A stretch of DNA of 50,503 nucleotides from CACKLF01 sp002725175. Lineage in GTDB: Bacteria; Pseudomonadota; Alphaproteobacteria; Rhodobacterales; Rhodobacteraceae. The notes below the pieces were generated by a model, which did not search any database, was not told the DNA's origin, and saw only the letters and a program-made list of their open reading frames with translations. This document shows positions 24,320 to 33,414 of the stretch, one piece after another. Made by a program: the position numbers and the translations under genes. The stretch's first letter is position 1, and the number at the start of each line of letters is the position of its first letter. The stretch is from positions 1 to 50,503 of the forward strand of contig PBQX02000069.1 in the NCBI GenBank assembly GCA_002725175.2, written 5' to 3'.

Positions 24320-25684
24320 ATGAAATTCGATACAAAAATTAATGTAATTGGCGGNGGTCTTGCTGGTTGTGAAGCTGCATGGCAAATTGCCAGCCTTGGT
24401 AAAAAAGTCGTGTTACATGAGATGCGCCCACTGGTGAAGACCTTTGCACACCAAACCGCCGATTTGGCTGAATTAGTATGCTCTAACTCATTTCGATCAA
24501 ATGATCATAAATATAATGCTGTAGGCCAATTACAGTGGGAAATGTTACAAGCGAACAGTTTGATAATAAGAACTGGACAAAAGCATTCAGTAGCAGCTGG
24601 TTCAGCTCTAGCTGTTGATAGAGTCAAATTCTCAAACGAAATAACTAAGACTATAACAGAACATCATTTAATTGAGATTAATAGGAATGAAGTTACCACA
24701 ATACCCGATTCCGAANTGACAATAATTGCTACGGGNCCCTTAACATCTACAAAATTNTCAAAATTCATATTANCTAAAACAAAAAAGGATGATCTTGCAT
24801 TCTTTGATGCCATNGCTCCCATTATCTATGCTGANAGTATTAATGAAGAATATACATGGAGGCAATCTAGATACGATAAAGGAGAAACGGCCGAAGACAG
24901 GACTGCCTATTTAAATTGCCCAATGGATGAGGATGAATACTATAACTTTATTGAAAATTTAAAATCTGGTTCNAAGATAGAATTTAAAGAATGGGAAAAA
25001 AATACGCCATACTTCAATGGATGCCTTCCCATAGAAATTATGGCAGAGAGAGGAAAAGATACTCTACGATTCGGGCCAATGAAACCGGTAGGCTTATCTA
25101 ATCCAAAAGACCCAAAGAAAAAACCATTTGCAGTTGTTCAGTTGCGAAAAGAAAACAAATTGGGCACTTTACTCAATATGGTTGGTTTCCAAACTAAATT
25201 AACTCACTCCGCCCAGGTTAAAATTTTTCGTCAAATACCAGGGCTTCAGAATGCCAAATTTGCCAGGCTTGGTGGTATTCATAGAAATACTTTTATTAAT
25301 TCGCCTAAACTTTTAGATAAACAATTAAGACTAGTTAATCAAAATAATATACGATTTGCTGGCCAAATAACTGGCGTTGAAGGCTATGTTGAGAGTGCTG
25401 CAATAGGAATNGTTTCAGCTTGGATGGCAGTTTTAGAGACTCAAGGAAAGAACCTACCAAGTCCACCCAAAGAAACATGCATCGGTGCGTTACATTCTCA
25501 TATAACAAATCCCTCAAACTCAAAGACTTTTCANCCAATGAACGTCAATTTTGGCTTGCTGCCCCCATTGCATGGAATCAAAAGTAAAAAGGATCGCTAT
25601 TTAGCTTATACAAATAGGGCAAAAGAAGAGTGGAAAAAATGGCTAAAGAATATATTTCTCAAAACATCTGAAGGTGCTGCATGA
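24320..25684 (+). CDS. trmFO: Methylenetetrahydrofolate--tRNA-(uracil-54)-methyltransferase TrmFO
   Basis: Folate- and FAD-dependent enzyme that makes 5-methyluridine at tRNA position 54, in place of SAM-dependent TrmA. The 454-residue protein has an N-terminal FAD-binding GGGLAGCEAAWQIA, the family motif CSNSFRSNDHKYNAVGQLQWE (partly quoted), SRYDKGETAEDRTAYLNCPM, and a C-terminal FAGQITGVEGYVESAAIG. It begins 49 nt after gyrA and overlaps the next methyltransferase start by 4 nt, so the two are probably translated together. Several codons carry N. Confidence 0.96.
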   Translation: MKFDTKINVIGXGLAGCEAAWQIASLGKKVVLHEMRPLVKTFAHQTADLAELVCSNSFRSNDHKYNAVGQLQWEMLQANSLIIRTGQKHSVAAGSALAVDRVKFSNEITKTITEHHLIEINRNEVTTIPDSEXTIIATXPLTSTKXSKFILXKTKKDDLAFFDAXAPIIYAXSINEEYTWRQSRYDKGETAEDRTAYLNCPMDEDEYYNFIENLKSGXKIEFKEWEKNTPYFNGCLPIEIMAERGKDTLRFGPMKPVGLSNPKDPKKKPFAVVQLRKENKLGTLLNMVGFQTKLTHSAQVKIFRQIPGLQNAKFARLGGIHRNTFINSPKLLDKQLRLVNQNNIRFAGQITGVEGYVESAAIGXVSAWMAVLETQGKNLPSPPKETCIGALHSHITNPSNSKTFXPMNVNFGLLPPLHGIKSKKDRYLAYTNRAKEEWKKWLKNIFLKTSEGAA

Positions 25685-26295
25685 ATAGAAAATTTCTTGA
25701 TGAGGTGTATAAACTAAAAAATTCANATGAAACAATTGGTTTTTATAAAGATTGGTCTAATAGCTACGATCAGGAACTCTTTATTAATGGCTATATTACG
25801 CCATTAAGGTGTGCAAAAGCTTTAGAGACCGTAAATGCCAGTAAAGATGAAAAGATTATGGATATTGGCTGTGGAACNGGNCTTTCAGGGGAGGCATTTA
25901 AGAAATTAGGCTTCACTAATATTGATGGCTCAGACTTTTCCAATGAGATGTTGCAAATAGCNAAATCCAAGAAAATTTATTCCAATTTNATACTTTCTAA
26001 TAATAAAAACCCACTTAATTTTAAGGGAGTATATTCAAACTCAGCTGCAGTAGGGGTGTTCTCTCCCCTTCACGCGATGCCTGATATGGTTTCAAGAATT
26101 CTTAAAGTTGCTAAAATTGGAGGTTTTTTCGTGTTTTCATTAAATGATCATGCCTTAGAAAACCCTGGNTACAAACNGGCAATAANGNACTTAGTGGATA
26201 ATAGGNATGCAGAAGTAGTGTTTGAAGAATATGGCGACCACCTTCCAAAAATTAAATTGAATGCTTTAATTTTTGTCCTAAAAAGACTTAGATAA
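25681..26295 (+). CDS. Class I SAM-dependent methyltransferase, substrate unknown
   Basis: Protein of 204 residues with a Rossmann-type SAM-binding core: motif I MDIGCGTGLSGEAF (Gly residues partly masked by N), the acidic loop DGSDFSNEMLQIA, and a later IGGFFVFSLNDH strand. It resembles the small SAM methyltransferases that act on metabolites or proteins, but the substrate cannot be read. Its ATG overlaps the trmFO stop (ATGA), and gluQRS follows after 3 nt, so it belongs to a trmFO-methyltransferase-gluQRS unit. A role in tRNA modification is suggested only by these neighbours. Confidence 0.82.
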   Translation: MNRKFLDEVYKLKNSXETIGFYKDWSNSYDQELFINGYITPLRCAKALETVNASKDEKIMDIGCGXXLSGEAFKKLGFTNIDGSDFSNEMLQIXKSKKIYSNXILSNNKNPLNFKGVYSNSAAVGVFSPLHAMPDMVSRILKVAKIGGFFVFSLNDHALENPXYKXAIXXLVDNRXAEVVFEEYGDHLPKIKLNALIFVLKRLR

Positions 26296-26298
26296 CAC

Positions 26299-27156
26299 AT
26301 GCATTACGAAAGATTTGCACCTTCACCAACAGGAAAGTTGCACTTAGGACACGCATTTTCGTCACTTTTAGTATATAATTCTACAAAAAAAAATAACGGT
26401 AAATTTTTATTAAGGATTGAAGANCTTGATTTTCAGAGATGCAGNAGAGAATTTGAAGAGTCAATTTTTGAGGACCTTAATTGGCTTGGAATTAAATGGG
26501 ATAAGAAACCTATACGGCAATCACAAAGGTTTAATCTTTATANAGANGNTATTAAAATATTATGGAAAAAAGGTGTAGCCTACAAATGTGAATGTACGCG
26601 AAAAGATATATCCAAAGCATTCCAGAATTTCGATAAAAATCAAAGCCTTTCTCCAGATATTTACCCAGGCACCTGTAGAACAAAAAACATTAATCACGAT
26701 AACTTTTCTGTTCGACTGGATATTAGAAAGGCTATTGAACNCATTGATAGAAAAGATTTATTCTTNTTNAACAAATCAGAAATTAATACTCCTTTTGAAA
26801 AGATCAATATTTCTCCCGAAACTTTAATTAGAGATTTCGGTGATGTGGTCATCGCTAGAAAAGATATTAAAACAAGTTACCATATAGCTGTGGTTGTAGA
26901 CGATTCCGCACAAAAAATTTCCCAAGTAACACGCGGCTACGATCTGTTTAAATCTACTTTTTTTCATGTTCTTTTGCAAAAGCTTTTAAATTATAAGACG
27001 CCCAAATACATGCACCACAAAATTCTTTATGATGATGACGGAAAGAAGCTTTCAAAAAGAATAGGATCAACCTCTCTTGAAACATTCAGAAATAGTGGTG
27101 CGAGAAAAGAAGATTTAGTTAAATTATTGAACCTTAATCAAAATGTTTGGAGTTAA
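26299..27156 (+). CDS. gluQRS: Glutamyl-Q tRNA(Asp) synthetase
   Basis: Paralogue of the catalytic domain of glutamyl-tRNA synthetase that attaches glutamate to queuosine 34 of tRNA-Asp. The 285-residue length excludes a full GltX, as there is no anticodon-binding domain. Motifs: RFAPSPTGKLHLGHAFS with the HIGH-type HLGH, and KLSKR of the KMSKS loop at the end. A small cysteine-rich segment (CECTRKD with TCRT) is the zinc site typical of GluQRS. It follows the methyltransferase gene by 3 nt. Several codons carry N up to 26769, after which Ns disappear for 16 kb. Confidence 0.93.
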   Translation: MHYERFAPSPTGKLHLGHAFSSLLVYNSTKKNNGKFLLRIEXLDFQRCXREFEESIFEDLNWLGIKWDKKPIRQSQRFNLYXXXIKILWKKGVAYKCECTRKDISKAFQNFDKNQSLSPDIYPGTCRTKNINHDNFSVRLDIRKAIEXIDRKDLFXXNKSEINTPFEKINISPETLIRDFGDVVIARKDIKTSYHIAVVVDDSAQKISQVTRGYDLFKSTFFHVLLQKLLNYKTPKYMHHKILYDDDGKKLSKRIGSTSLETFRNSGARKEDLVKLLNLNQNVWS

Positions 27157-27234
27157 CTAAGCACTAAAAAAGCGTTGAAATTCACTAATTTCTTTTCTAA
27201 CTTTATCAATGCAATATGAAATGAATATGGAATC

Positions 27235-27657
27235 ATGGATCTTTACACAAAGAAAATAATAGAGTTAGCTGCAAAAATTCCTTTTTCTGAACGGCTAAGT
27301 AATCCGGATGTAAGCACCACCAAGAGGACACCAATTTGCGGTTCAAGGATCACAATTGATATGAATATTTCTAATGGGAAAATATCAAAATTTGGTCAAA
27401 AAATTAATGCGTGTGCACTCGGTCAGGCCTCTACAACAATAGTTACAAGAAAAATAATTGGTCGAAGCAAAGTAGAAATAGAAGAGTTATTAGTTGCTGT
27501 AGAGAATATGCTGACTTCCAATGGACCTATACCAAAAAGTCCTTTCAGTGATTATGAAGCCCTAAGTCCAGCAAAAGACTATAAAAATAGACATGCTTCT
27601 ATAATGCTAATACTTCATACTATAATTGATGGTTTTGAGAAGTTTGGTGAAAATTAA
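27235..27657 (+). CDS. IscU/NifU-like Fe-S scaffold protein, two-cysteine variant
   Basis: Protein of 140 residues with the IscU-type fold. The motifs PICGSRITIDMNI (C35) and INACALGQASTT (C60) match the first two cluster-ligand cysteines of IscU. The third conserved cysteine is absent; the equivalent C-terminal region reads YKNRHASIML, with Ala where Cys is expected. Such proteins are known from alphaproteobacteria as iron-sulfur assembly scaffold relatives, and their ability to hold a cluster is uncertain. It stands alone between gluQRS (78 nt) and recG, far from the suf operon in this window. The start at 27235 has only a weak ribosome site. Confidence 0.85.
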   Translation: MDLYTKKIIELAAKIPFSERLSNPDVSTTKRTPICGSRITIDMNISNGKISKFGQKINACALGQASTTIVTRKIIGRSKVEIEELLVAVENMLTSNGPIPKSPFSDYEALSPAKDYKNRHASIMLILHTIIDGFEKFGEN

Positions 27658-27680
27658 TTATGAATAAGATTGTATTTACA

Positions 27681-27803
27681 TCAAAATGCCTGAGGTAAAA
27701 TTAAGCTAAATCCAATTATAATAGATACTGAGACTAAGCCCAAAGTATCACTAATTTTATCAATATTATCTCTAAGTAAGAGAAACAATCCTTTTAGTTC
27801 CAT
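27681..27803 (-). CDS. Small hypothetical membrane protein, 40 residues
   Basis: A short ORF between the IscU-like gene and recG. It starts MELKGLFLLLRDNIDK and ends with a hydrophobic segment LVSVSIIIGFSLILPQAF that could span the membrane once. An AAGGA ribosome-site-like sequence lies 7 nt upstream of the ATG. It is on the same strand as recG, beyond recG's 3' end, so it could be read by continued transcription. I do not recognise a family; chance cannot be excluded in AT-rich sequence. Confidence 0.4.
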   Translation of the reverse strand: MELKGLFLLLRDNIDKISDTLGLVSVSIIIGFSLILPQAF

Positions 27804-27867
27804 TTTTATATCCTTTTTGTTCCTTATATGTTCTTTTTTGAAACAAGTCAATACATTATTACCAATA

Positions 27868-29970
27868 TTATATTTTTCCGGAGATATTCGAATTTCCCAA
27901 GATGTTTAAGAGGTAAAGTATCCTTTCTCCCTTCTCAGTTTCTAAAAATGGATCTTTTTCTAAATATTTCTCTGCTTCGACTCTTGCTAACTCCGATAAA
28001 TGACTGTCCATCACAGGATCAGCGATCCTAAATTTTGGCAAACCAGATTGTTTTAATCCAATAATATCCCCTTCCCCTCTAAGGCTTAGATCAAATTCCG
28101 CTATTTCAAATCCATTATCAGTTTCTTTTAATTTTGCGAGCCTTTGGGAAGCTATTTGACTGATATTATTGGAATGAATTAGGGTACAACTGGACTTTTC
28201 CTTCCCCCTGCCTACACGACCTCTAATTTGATGCAATTGCGCTAAACCAAAACGCTCGGCACTTTCAACGATCATGATTGAAGCGTTGGGCACATCAACT
28301 CCAACCTCAATAACAGTGGTTGAAATGAGTATATCTATTGCTCCTTCTGCAAAACCTTTCATTACTTCACCTTTTTCTTTTGAGGTCAATTTTCCATGCA
28401 ATAACCCAACACTGAAATCAGCTAATGATTCAGTTAATTTAGAAAATCTATCTTGGGCTGCAACCAGGTCGATTTTCTCCGTTTCCTCTATTAAGGGACA
28501 AATCCAGTATGCCTGGGAAGATTTTAATGCAACCCTTAACCTGTCGATCAAAATTGAAATTTTATTACTTGGAATTAATGCTGTAGTAATAGACTTTCTT
28601 CCATCAGGCTTTTCGCTTAAAATTGACACATCAATATCTCCATATTTCACCATGGACAATGATCTTGGAATTGGCGTAGCACTCATCATTAAAAGATCAA
28701 TATTACAACCTTTAGATAGCATTGAATTACGCTGATTGACTCCAAATCTATGCTGTTCATCAATTACTACATATTCTAAGTTGTGATACTTAACTTCTTC
28801 TTGAAATAAAGCGTGTGTTCCCACTATCACTTGGCATTTCCCCGAAGCAATATCTAATAATTTCCCTTTCCTCTCTTCCCCTTTATGTGTTCCTGTAAGA
28901 GCCAAGACGCTTATATCCAAATTTTCCATTAGCTTTGTAATTGTCTTAAAGTGTTGATAGGCTAAAATTTCAGTCGGAACTAAGAGTGCCACCTGCCCAC
29001 CCCCCTCTACCACATTTAACATGGTCGCCAACGCTACGACAGTTTTTCCTGAACCTACGTCCCCCTGTACCAAACGTGTCATCTGAAATGAATTTTCTAA
29101 ATCACTATTTATCTCATTTACTGAAGTCTCCTGGCTGCCAGTTAATGAAAAAGGCAAATCGTCTATAAATCTTTTAGATAAATCTCCTTTAAATAGTTTA
29201 GCTTTACCATTTCCTTTCCTCCTGAACGATTTGACTAAATTTAAACCTATTTGATGAGCAAATAACTCATCGAAAATTAACCTATTCTTAGCATTCGCAG
29301 CATTTAAACTATCACTATGAATAGCTCGTATTGCACTGTTGAAATCAGGCCAATTATTATTCTCTAAAAATTTATCATCTAACCAATCATGCACTTTTCC
29401 TAACAAACGCAAGGAATTATTAATACACTTGGATATATATTTATTACTTAAGCCATTTGTTAAAGGATAGGCTGGATCATAAACTCTAATGTCATCTTTT
29501 TGCTCCGTCTTTAGTATATATTCAGGATGGATCATTTGATAGTCTTTTTCAAAGAGTTCTAATTTTCCTGAGACCACTCTTCTTTCACCTAAAGGCAGTC
29601 TACTCTTAATAAATGAGCTCTTAGTCTTAAAGAAAGTGATAAAGAAACTAAAATTTTTGGCGTTTACTAGAACCTTCGATGGGCCAAAAGATTTTGCAAG
29701 AAGATATTTCTTAATTTCCACCTCTGCAATTATTGTTTCGGGGAAATTTATCTCAGAAATTGTAGATACGGGCTTCCTAAATATAAATTTGTTAGGCAAA
29801 TGGAAAAGCAAATCCTTTGGATAAAATATGTCCAATTTTTGAAACTTCTTTATATTGGACGGACCTATGCCCGTAAGAGACATAAGACTTGAAAATAAAG
29901 GATAAAGAGCTTCAGGCCTAACTTCTAACCTTCTTCTAAACTTTTTTCTGATTTCAGATATATCATTCAA
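27868..29970 (-). CDS. recG: ATP-dependent DNA helicase RecG
   Basis: Branch-migrating helicase that remodels stalled forks and Holliday junctions; 700 residues, full length. The N-terminal wedge/OB region is followed by superfamily 2 helicase motifs: Walker A GDVGSGKT (303-310), the DEQHRFG box (a RecG hallmark), MSATPIPR, and the C-terminal IEVGVDVPNAS and QIRGRVGRG motifs. It is 3 nt downstream of ligA on the same strand, so the two are probably coupled. There are no Ns in this gene. Confidence 0.97.
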   Translation of the reverse strand: MNDISEIRKKFRRRLEVRPEALYPLFSSLMSLTGIGPSNIKKFQKLDIFYPKDLLFHLPNKFIFRKPVSTISEINFPETIIAEVEIKKYLLAKSFGPSKVLVNAKNFSFFITFFKTKSSFIKSRLPLGERRVVSGKLELFEKDYQMIHPEYILKTEQKDDIRVYDPAYPLTNGLSNKYISKCINNSLRLLGKVHDWLDDKFLENNNWPDFNSAIRAIHSDSLNAANAKNRLIFDELFAHQIGLNLVKSFRRKGNGKAKLFKGDLSKRFIDDLPFSLTGSQETSVNEINSDLENSFQMTRLVQGDVGSGKTVVALATMLNVVEGGGQVALLVPTEILAYQHFKTITKLMENLDISVLALTGTHKGEERKGKLLDIASGKCQVIVGTHALFQEEVKYHNLEYVVIDEQHRFGVNQRNSMLSKGCNIDLLMMSATPIPRSLSMVKYGDIDVSILSEKPDGRKSITTALIPSNKISILIDRLRVALKSSQAYWICPLIEETEKIDLVAAQDRFSKLTESLADFSVGLLHGKLTSKEKGEVMKGFAEGAIDILISTTVIEVGVDVPNASIMIVESAERFGLAQLHQIRGRVGRGKEKSSCTLIHSNNISQIASQRLAKLKETDNGFEIAEFDLSLRGEGDIIGLKQSGLPKFRIADPVMDSHLSELARVEAEKYLEKDPFLETEKGERILYLLNILGNSNISGKI

Positions 29971-29973
29971 TTT

Positions 29974-32115
29974 TTATTCATTTTCAAAAACTATAGATAA
30001 CCATTCCTTTTCAGATAAAACTTCTACTTTAAAATCCTTAGCCTTCTTAAGCTTAGTGCCTGAGGACTCACCGGCAATTAAAATATTAGTTTTAGAAGAA
30101 ACTGAACTTGAAACTTTAGCCCCTAACCTTTCAGCATGTGCTTTTGCCTCTTGCCTTGTTTGGCTCTTGAGGTTCCCAGTAAACACAATAACTTTCCCCG
30201 TCAAGCTACTCACAACAGTTTTTAATTGCTCAAAATCAACTACTTTCACTTCATTTAAGATATCGCCTAAAAGAAAACTATTTGAGCTAGATAGCGAAAA
30301 AAATTCAATTAAAGAATCCGCTATTTTTGATCCTATTCCATCAATATTGTGGATCTCCAAATCGTTACCTGAATCATTAAAACGACAAGAGCTAATAGAG
30401 TTTGATAATTTTTCAAAGCTGGTAAAATATTCCGCAAGGAGATTTGCCGTATTCTCTCCTACGTGTCGAATTCCAAGAGAAAAAATAAATCTTGCCAGGC
30501 CTATCTTTCTCTTATTATTTATAGATTCAAACAAGTTCTCAGCGGACAATTTTCCCCACCCTTCTCTTTCACTTAACTTGGTATAAGAACTATTCCCATA
30601 TTTCTGTTCTAAAAGAAATATTTCATGTGGAAAGCGGATCCATCCTAACTCGTAAAATTGATCAATAATTTTATCACCTAAGCCATCAATATTAAAAGCT
30701 TTCTTAGATACAAAATGTTTAATCCTTTCTTTTGCCTGCTCGTTGCAAACTAAACCTGCAGAACACCTCCAAACAGCATCATCCTGCTCTCTAACGGCAT
30801 TACTTCCACAAGAAGGGCATGACCTTGGAAACAAATAAGCTTTTGATTCTTTGCTTCTTTTTGAGATATCGACATCTTCTATCTTAGGTATAACATCACC
30901 GGCTCTGTAAATTCTTACAAAATCACCTATTCTTAGATCCTTTCCATCTCTTATTTTATTTCCTTCACTGTCGAAACCTTTTATATAATCTTCATTATGC
31001 AATGTAGCACTAGAAACCAAAACTCCACCGACATTTACAGGAGAAAGTCTGGCTACCGGAGATAGGGCACCCGTGCGCCCTACTTGTATCTCAATATCTT
31101 CAATAGTCGTGTAAGCTTCTTCAGCTGGAAATTTATGAGCAATCGCCCAACGAGGAGTATTGGATCTCTCCCCCAGTCTACTTTGAAGCAGAAAATCATT
31201 TACTTTATAAACCAAGCCATCAATGTCATAATTTAAGGACGCCCTCTTTTCCAAAATATCCTTGTAAATCTCTATTAATGATGGGACACCAGAAACAGTC
31301 TGACTTAAATCATTCACCAAAAAACCAAAAACTGCCAAATTTTCCAAAAAATCCTTTTGCGAGGTGAATATATCATGTGAACAGTGTCCTAAACTATAGG
31401 CATAAAACTTTAAGGGCCGTTTTTTTGTTATTTCTGAATCTAATTGCCTCAATGCTCCTGCCGCAGCATTTCTTGGATTTGCAAATAACTTAAGGTTATT
31501 TTTTTCCTGGCTTATATTTAACAGATTAAAATCATGCTTGGTAATGAATACCTCTCCCCTTACTTCAAAGGACTGCGGTATTTTTACTCCTGAAGAATTC
31601 AACTTTGAAGGTATTTCCTGGATCACTAGGGCATTTTGCGTAACATCTTCTCCCTCTTGTCCATCCCCTCTAGTTGCTGCTCTAATTAAATTCCCATCTT
31701 CATACAATAAAGACAAAGATACACCGTCAATTTTTGGCTCCACCGTGTACTCTAGGGGTTCTTTCAAATCAATATTAAGGAACTTTTTTATTCTTAAATC
31801 AAATTCCGCAAGATCATTTTCTTCAAATGCATTTGACAAAGAAAGCATTGCCTTTTGATGGCTAACTTTCTTAAATTTTGAACTTGGCTTAGCTCCTACT
31901 TTTTGAGAAAGGGACCCAGAATCCAATAGAGAGGGAAATTCTTTTTCTATATTCTTATATTCCAATAATAATTTATCATATTCCCCGTCAGAAATTGAAG
32001 GATCATCATCATTATAATAAGATTCTTGAGCATTTTTTAAAATTTTGGTCAAATGTGAGAGCCTTTTTTCAGCGCTACTTACATCATTATTATATTTAAT
32101 GTTTGGAGTTTTCAT
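29974..32115 (-). CDS. ligA: NAD-dependent DNA ligase
   Basis: Seals nicks during replication and repair; 713 residues. The adenylated lysine is K128 in EPKIDG. Downstream are an OB-fold, a zinc finger (CPSCGSN then WRCSAGLVC), helix-hairpin-helix segments (FNIDGLGDKIID and IDGIGSKIADS) and a C-terminal BRCT domain (TGKVIVFTGNL...RLGAKVSSSVSSKTNIL in part). It precedes recG by 3 nt and diverges from mnmA across 117 nt. Confidence 0.97.
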   Translation of the reverse strand: MKTPNIKYNNDVSSAEKRLSHLTKILKNAQESYYNDDDPSISDGEYDKLLLEYKNIEKEFPSLLDSGSLSQKVGAKPSSKFKKVSHQKAMLSLSNAFEENDLAEFDLRIKKFLNIDLKEPLEYTVEPKIDGVSLSLLYEDGNLIRAATRGDGQEGEDVTQNALVIQEIPSKLNSSGVKIPQSFEVRGEVFITKHDFNLLNISQEKNNLKLFANPRNAAAGALRQLDSEITKKRPLKFYAYSLGHCSHDIFTSQKDFLENLAVFGFLVNDLSQTVSGVPSLIEIYKDILEKRASLNYDIDGLVYKVNDFLLQSRLGERSNTPRWAIAHKFPAEEAYTTIEDIEIQVGRTGALSPVARLSPVNVGGVLVSSATLHNEDYIKGFDSEGNKIRDGKDLRIGDFVRIYRAGDVIPKIEDVDISKRSKESKAYLFPRSCPSCGSNAVREQDDAVWRCSAGLVCNEQAKERIKHFVSKKAFNIDGLGDKIIDQFYELGWIRFPHEIFLLEQKYGNSSYTKLSEREGWGKLSAENLFESINNKRKIGLARFIFSLGIRHVGENTANLLAEYFTSFEKLSNSISSCRFNDSGNDLEIHNIDGIGSKIADSLIEFFSLSSSNSFLLGDILNEVKVVDFEQLKTVVSSLTGKVIVFTGNLKSQTRQEAKAHAERLGAKVSSSVSSKTNILIAGESSGTKLKKAKDFKVEVLSEKEWLSIVFENE

Positions 32116-32232
32116 TATTTTAACTGGAGTTTAATTAATTAAAATTAGTTGTTGATTTTTTTGAATATTAGGCCCAAATACATCACTAATGCTACTAAAA
32201 TTTATGTTTAATTTAACCAAATCTGGGTTTTT

Positions 32233-33372
32233 ATGGGAAAACTAGAAAATTGCGAGACTAATAGCTTGGGTTTCTACAAAGACCCAAAAGATACCAAAGT
32301 GGTTGTTGCTATGTCTGGAGGTGTAGATAGCTCAGTGGTCGCCGCAATGCTTGCTAAAGAAGGCTATAATGTCATAGGAATAACTCTCCAATTGTTTAAT
32401 TATGGCAATAGCATTAAAAAGAAAGGAGCATGTTGCGCAGGGTTAGACATTAAAGATGCTAGGCGAGTAGCAGACAAATTTAATTTCCCACACTACGTAC
32501 TCAACTATGAAGATCAATTTAAAAAAGAGGTGATAGATGATTTTGCATCTTCATACCTTAGAGGAGATACTCCAGTACCTTGCATAAGATGCAATGAAAA
32601 AATTAAGTTTAAAGACCTCCTTAAAACTGCAAGAGATTTGGATGCAGATTGTCTGGCAACTGGCCACTATATACAAAGAAAAGAAGGAAAATTTGGACCA
32701 GAAATGCATTCGGCCAAGGATAAAGAAAAAGATCAAAGCTACTTTTTATTTGCAACAACAGCTGATCAATTAAATTTCTTAAGATTTCCCTTGGGCCATT
32801 TTAAATCTAAAACTGAAACTAGAATACTAGCAAAGGAACTAGGGCTTAAGATTCACGAGAAACCAGATAGCCAAGATATTTGCTTTGTCAATAAAGGAAC
32901 TTATGCGGATGTTATAAAGGAAAATTACCCCAAAGCTAATATTAGAGGTGATATAATTGATACTTTTGGGAATAAATTAGGCAGACATAAAGGAATTATA
33001 CACTATACCGTTGGGCAAAGGCGTGGACTTGGTATAGGGGGAGGCAAGCCTTACTATGTGATAAGACTTGATTCCGAAAAATCACAAGTAATTGTAGGAG
33101 AAAGAAAAGAACTTACTACCACAAGTATTAGGATAAAAAATGTAAATTGGCTCGGAAATAATAGTTTTGAAAAATTGTCTTCTGAAGGAATTAAATTAAA
33201 ATTTAAAGTAAGGTCTACCCGCCCTCCGAAATTAGGAAAATTATGGAACACTGGATCTGGAGACGCTATTATTGAGCTATATGAAAATGAAGAGGGGGTT
33301 GCTCCTGGACAAGCTTGTGTATTTTATGATGAAATAAATACTAGAGTCTATGGCGGAGGTTGGATTTTTTAG
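32233..33372 (+). CDS. mnmA: tRNA-specific 2-thiouridylase MnmA
   Basis: Thiolates uridine 34 of tRNA-Lys, -Glu and -Gln using sulfur relayed from a cysteine desulfurase. The 379-residue protein shows the ATP-PPi loop AMSGGVDSSVVAAM (SGGVDSS at 28-34), the catalytic cysteine pair in PCIRCNEKIKF and SQDICFV, and YTVGQRRGLGIGGG in the central domain. It has an unusually long N-terminal leader of about 20 residues before the ATP-binding strand. An in-frame ATG at 32311 would remove the loop, so the upstream start is preferred. The start lacks an obvious ribosome site. It is divergent from ligA. Confidence 0.96.
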   Translation: MGKLENCETNSLGFYKDPKDTKVVVAMSGGVDSSVVAAMLAKEGYNVIGITLQLFNYGNSIKKKGACCAGLDIKDARRVADKFNFPHYVLNYEDQFKKEVIDDFASSYLRGDTPVPCIRCNEKIKFKDLLKTARDLDADCLATGHYIQRKEGKFGPEMHSAKDKEKDQSYFLFATTADQLNFLRFPLGHFKSKTETRILAKELGLKIHEKPDSQDICFVNKGTYADVIKENYPKANIRGDIIDTFGNKLGRHKGIIHYTVGQRRGLGIGGGKPYYVIRLDSEKSQVIVGERKELTTTSIRIKNVNWLGNNSFEKLSSEGIKLKFKVRSTRPPKLGKLWNTGSGDAIIELYENEEGVAPGQACVFYDEINTRVYGGGWIF

Positions 33373-33414
33373 ATATAATAAAAAAGAATATTTTTTTTTG
33401 CATACAGAGGTTAA

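Noticed and set aside
28274..28735. Plus-strand frame of 153 codons within recG
   Set aside because: It lies wholly inside recG, whose helicase motifs are intact across it; there is no ribosome site or recognisable domain.
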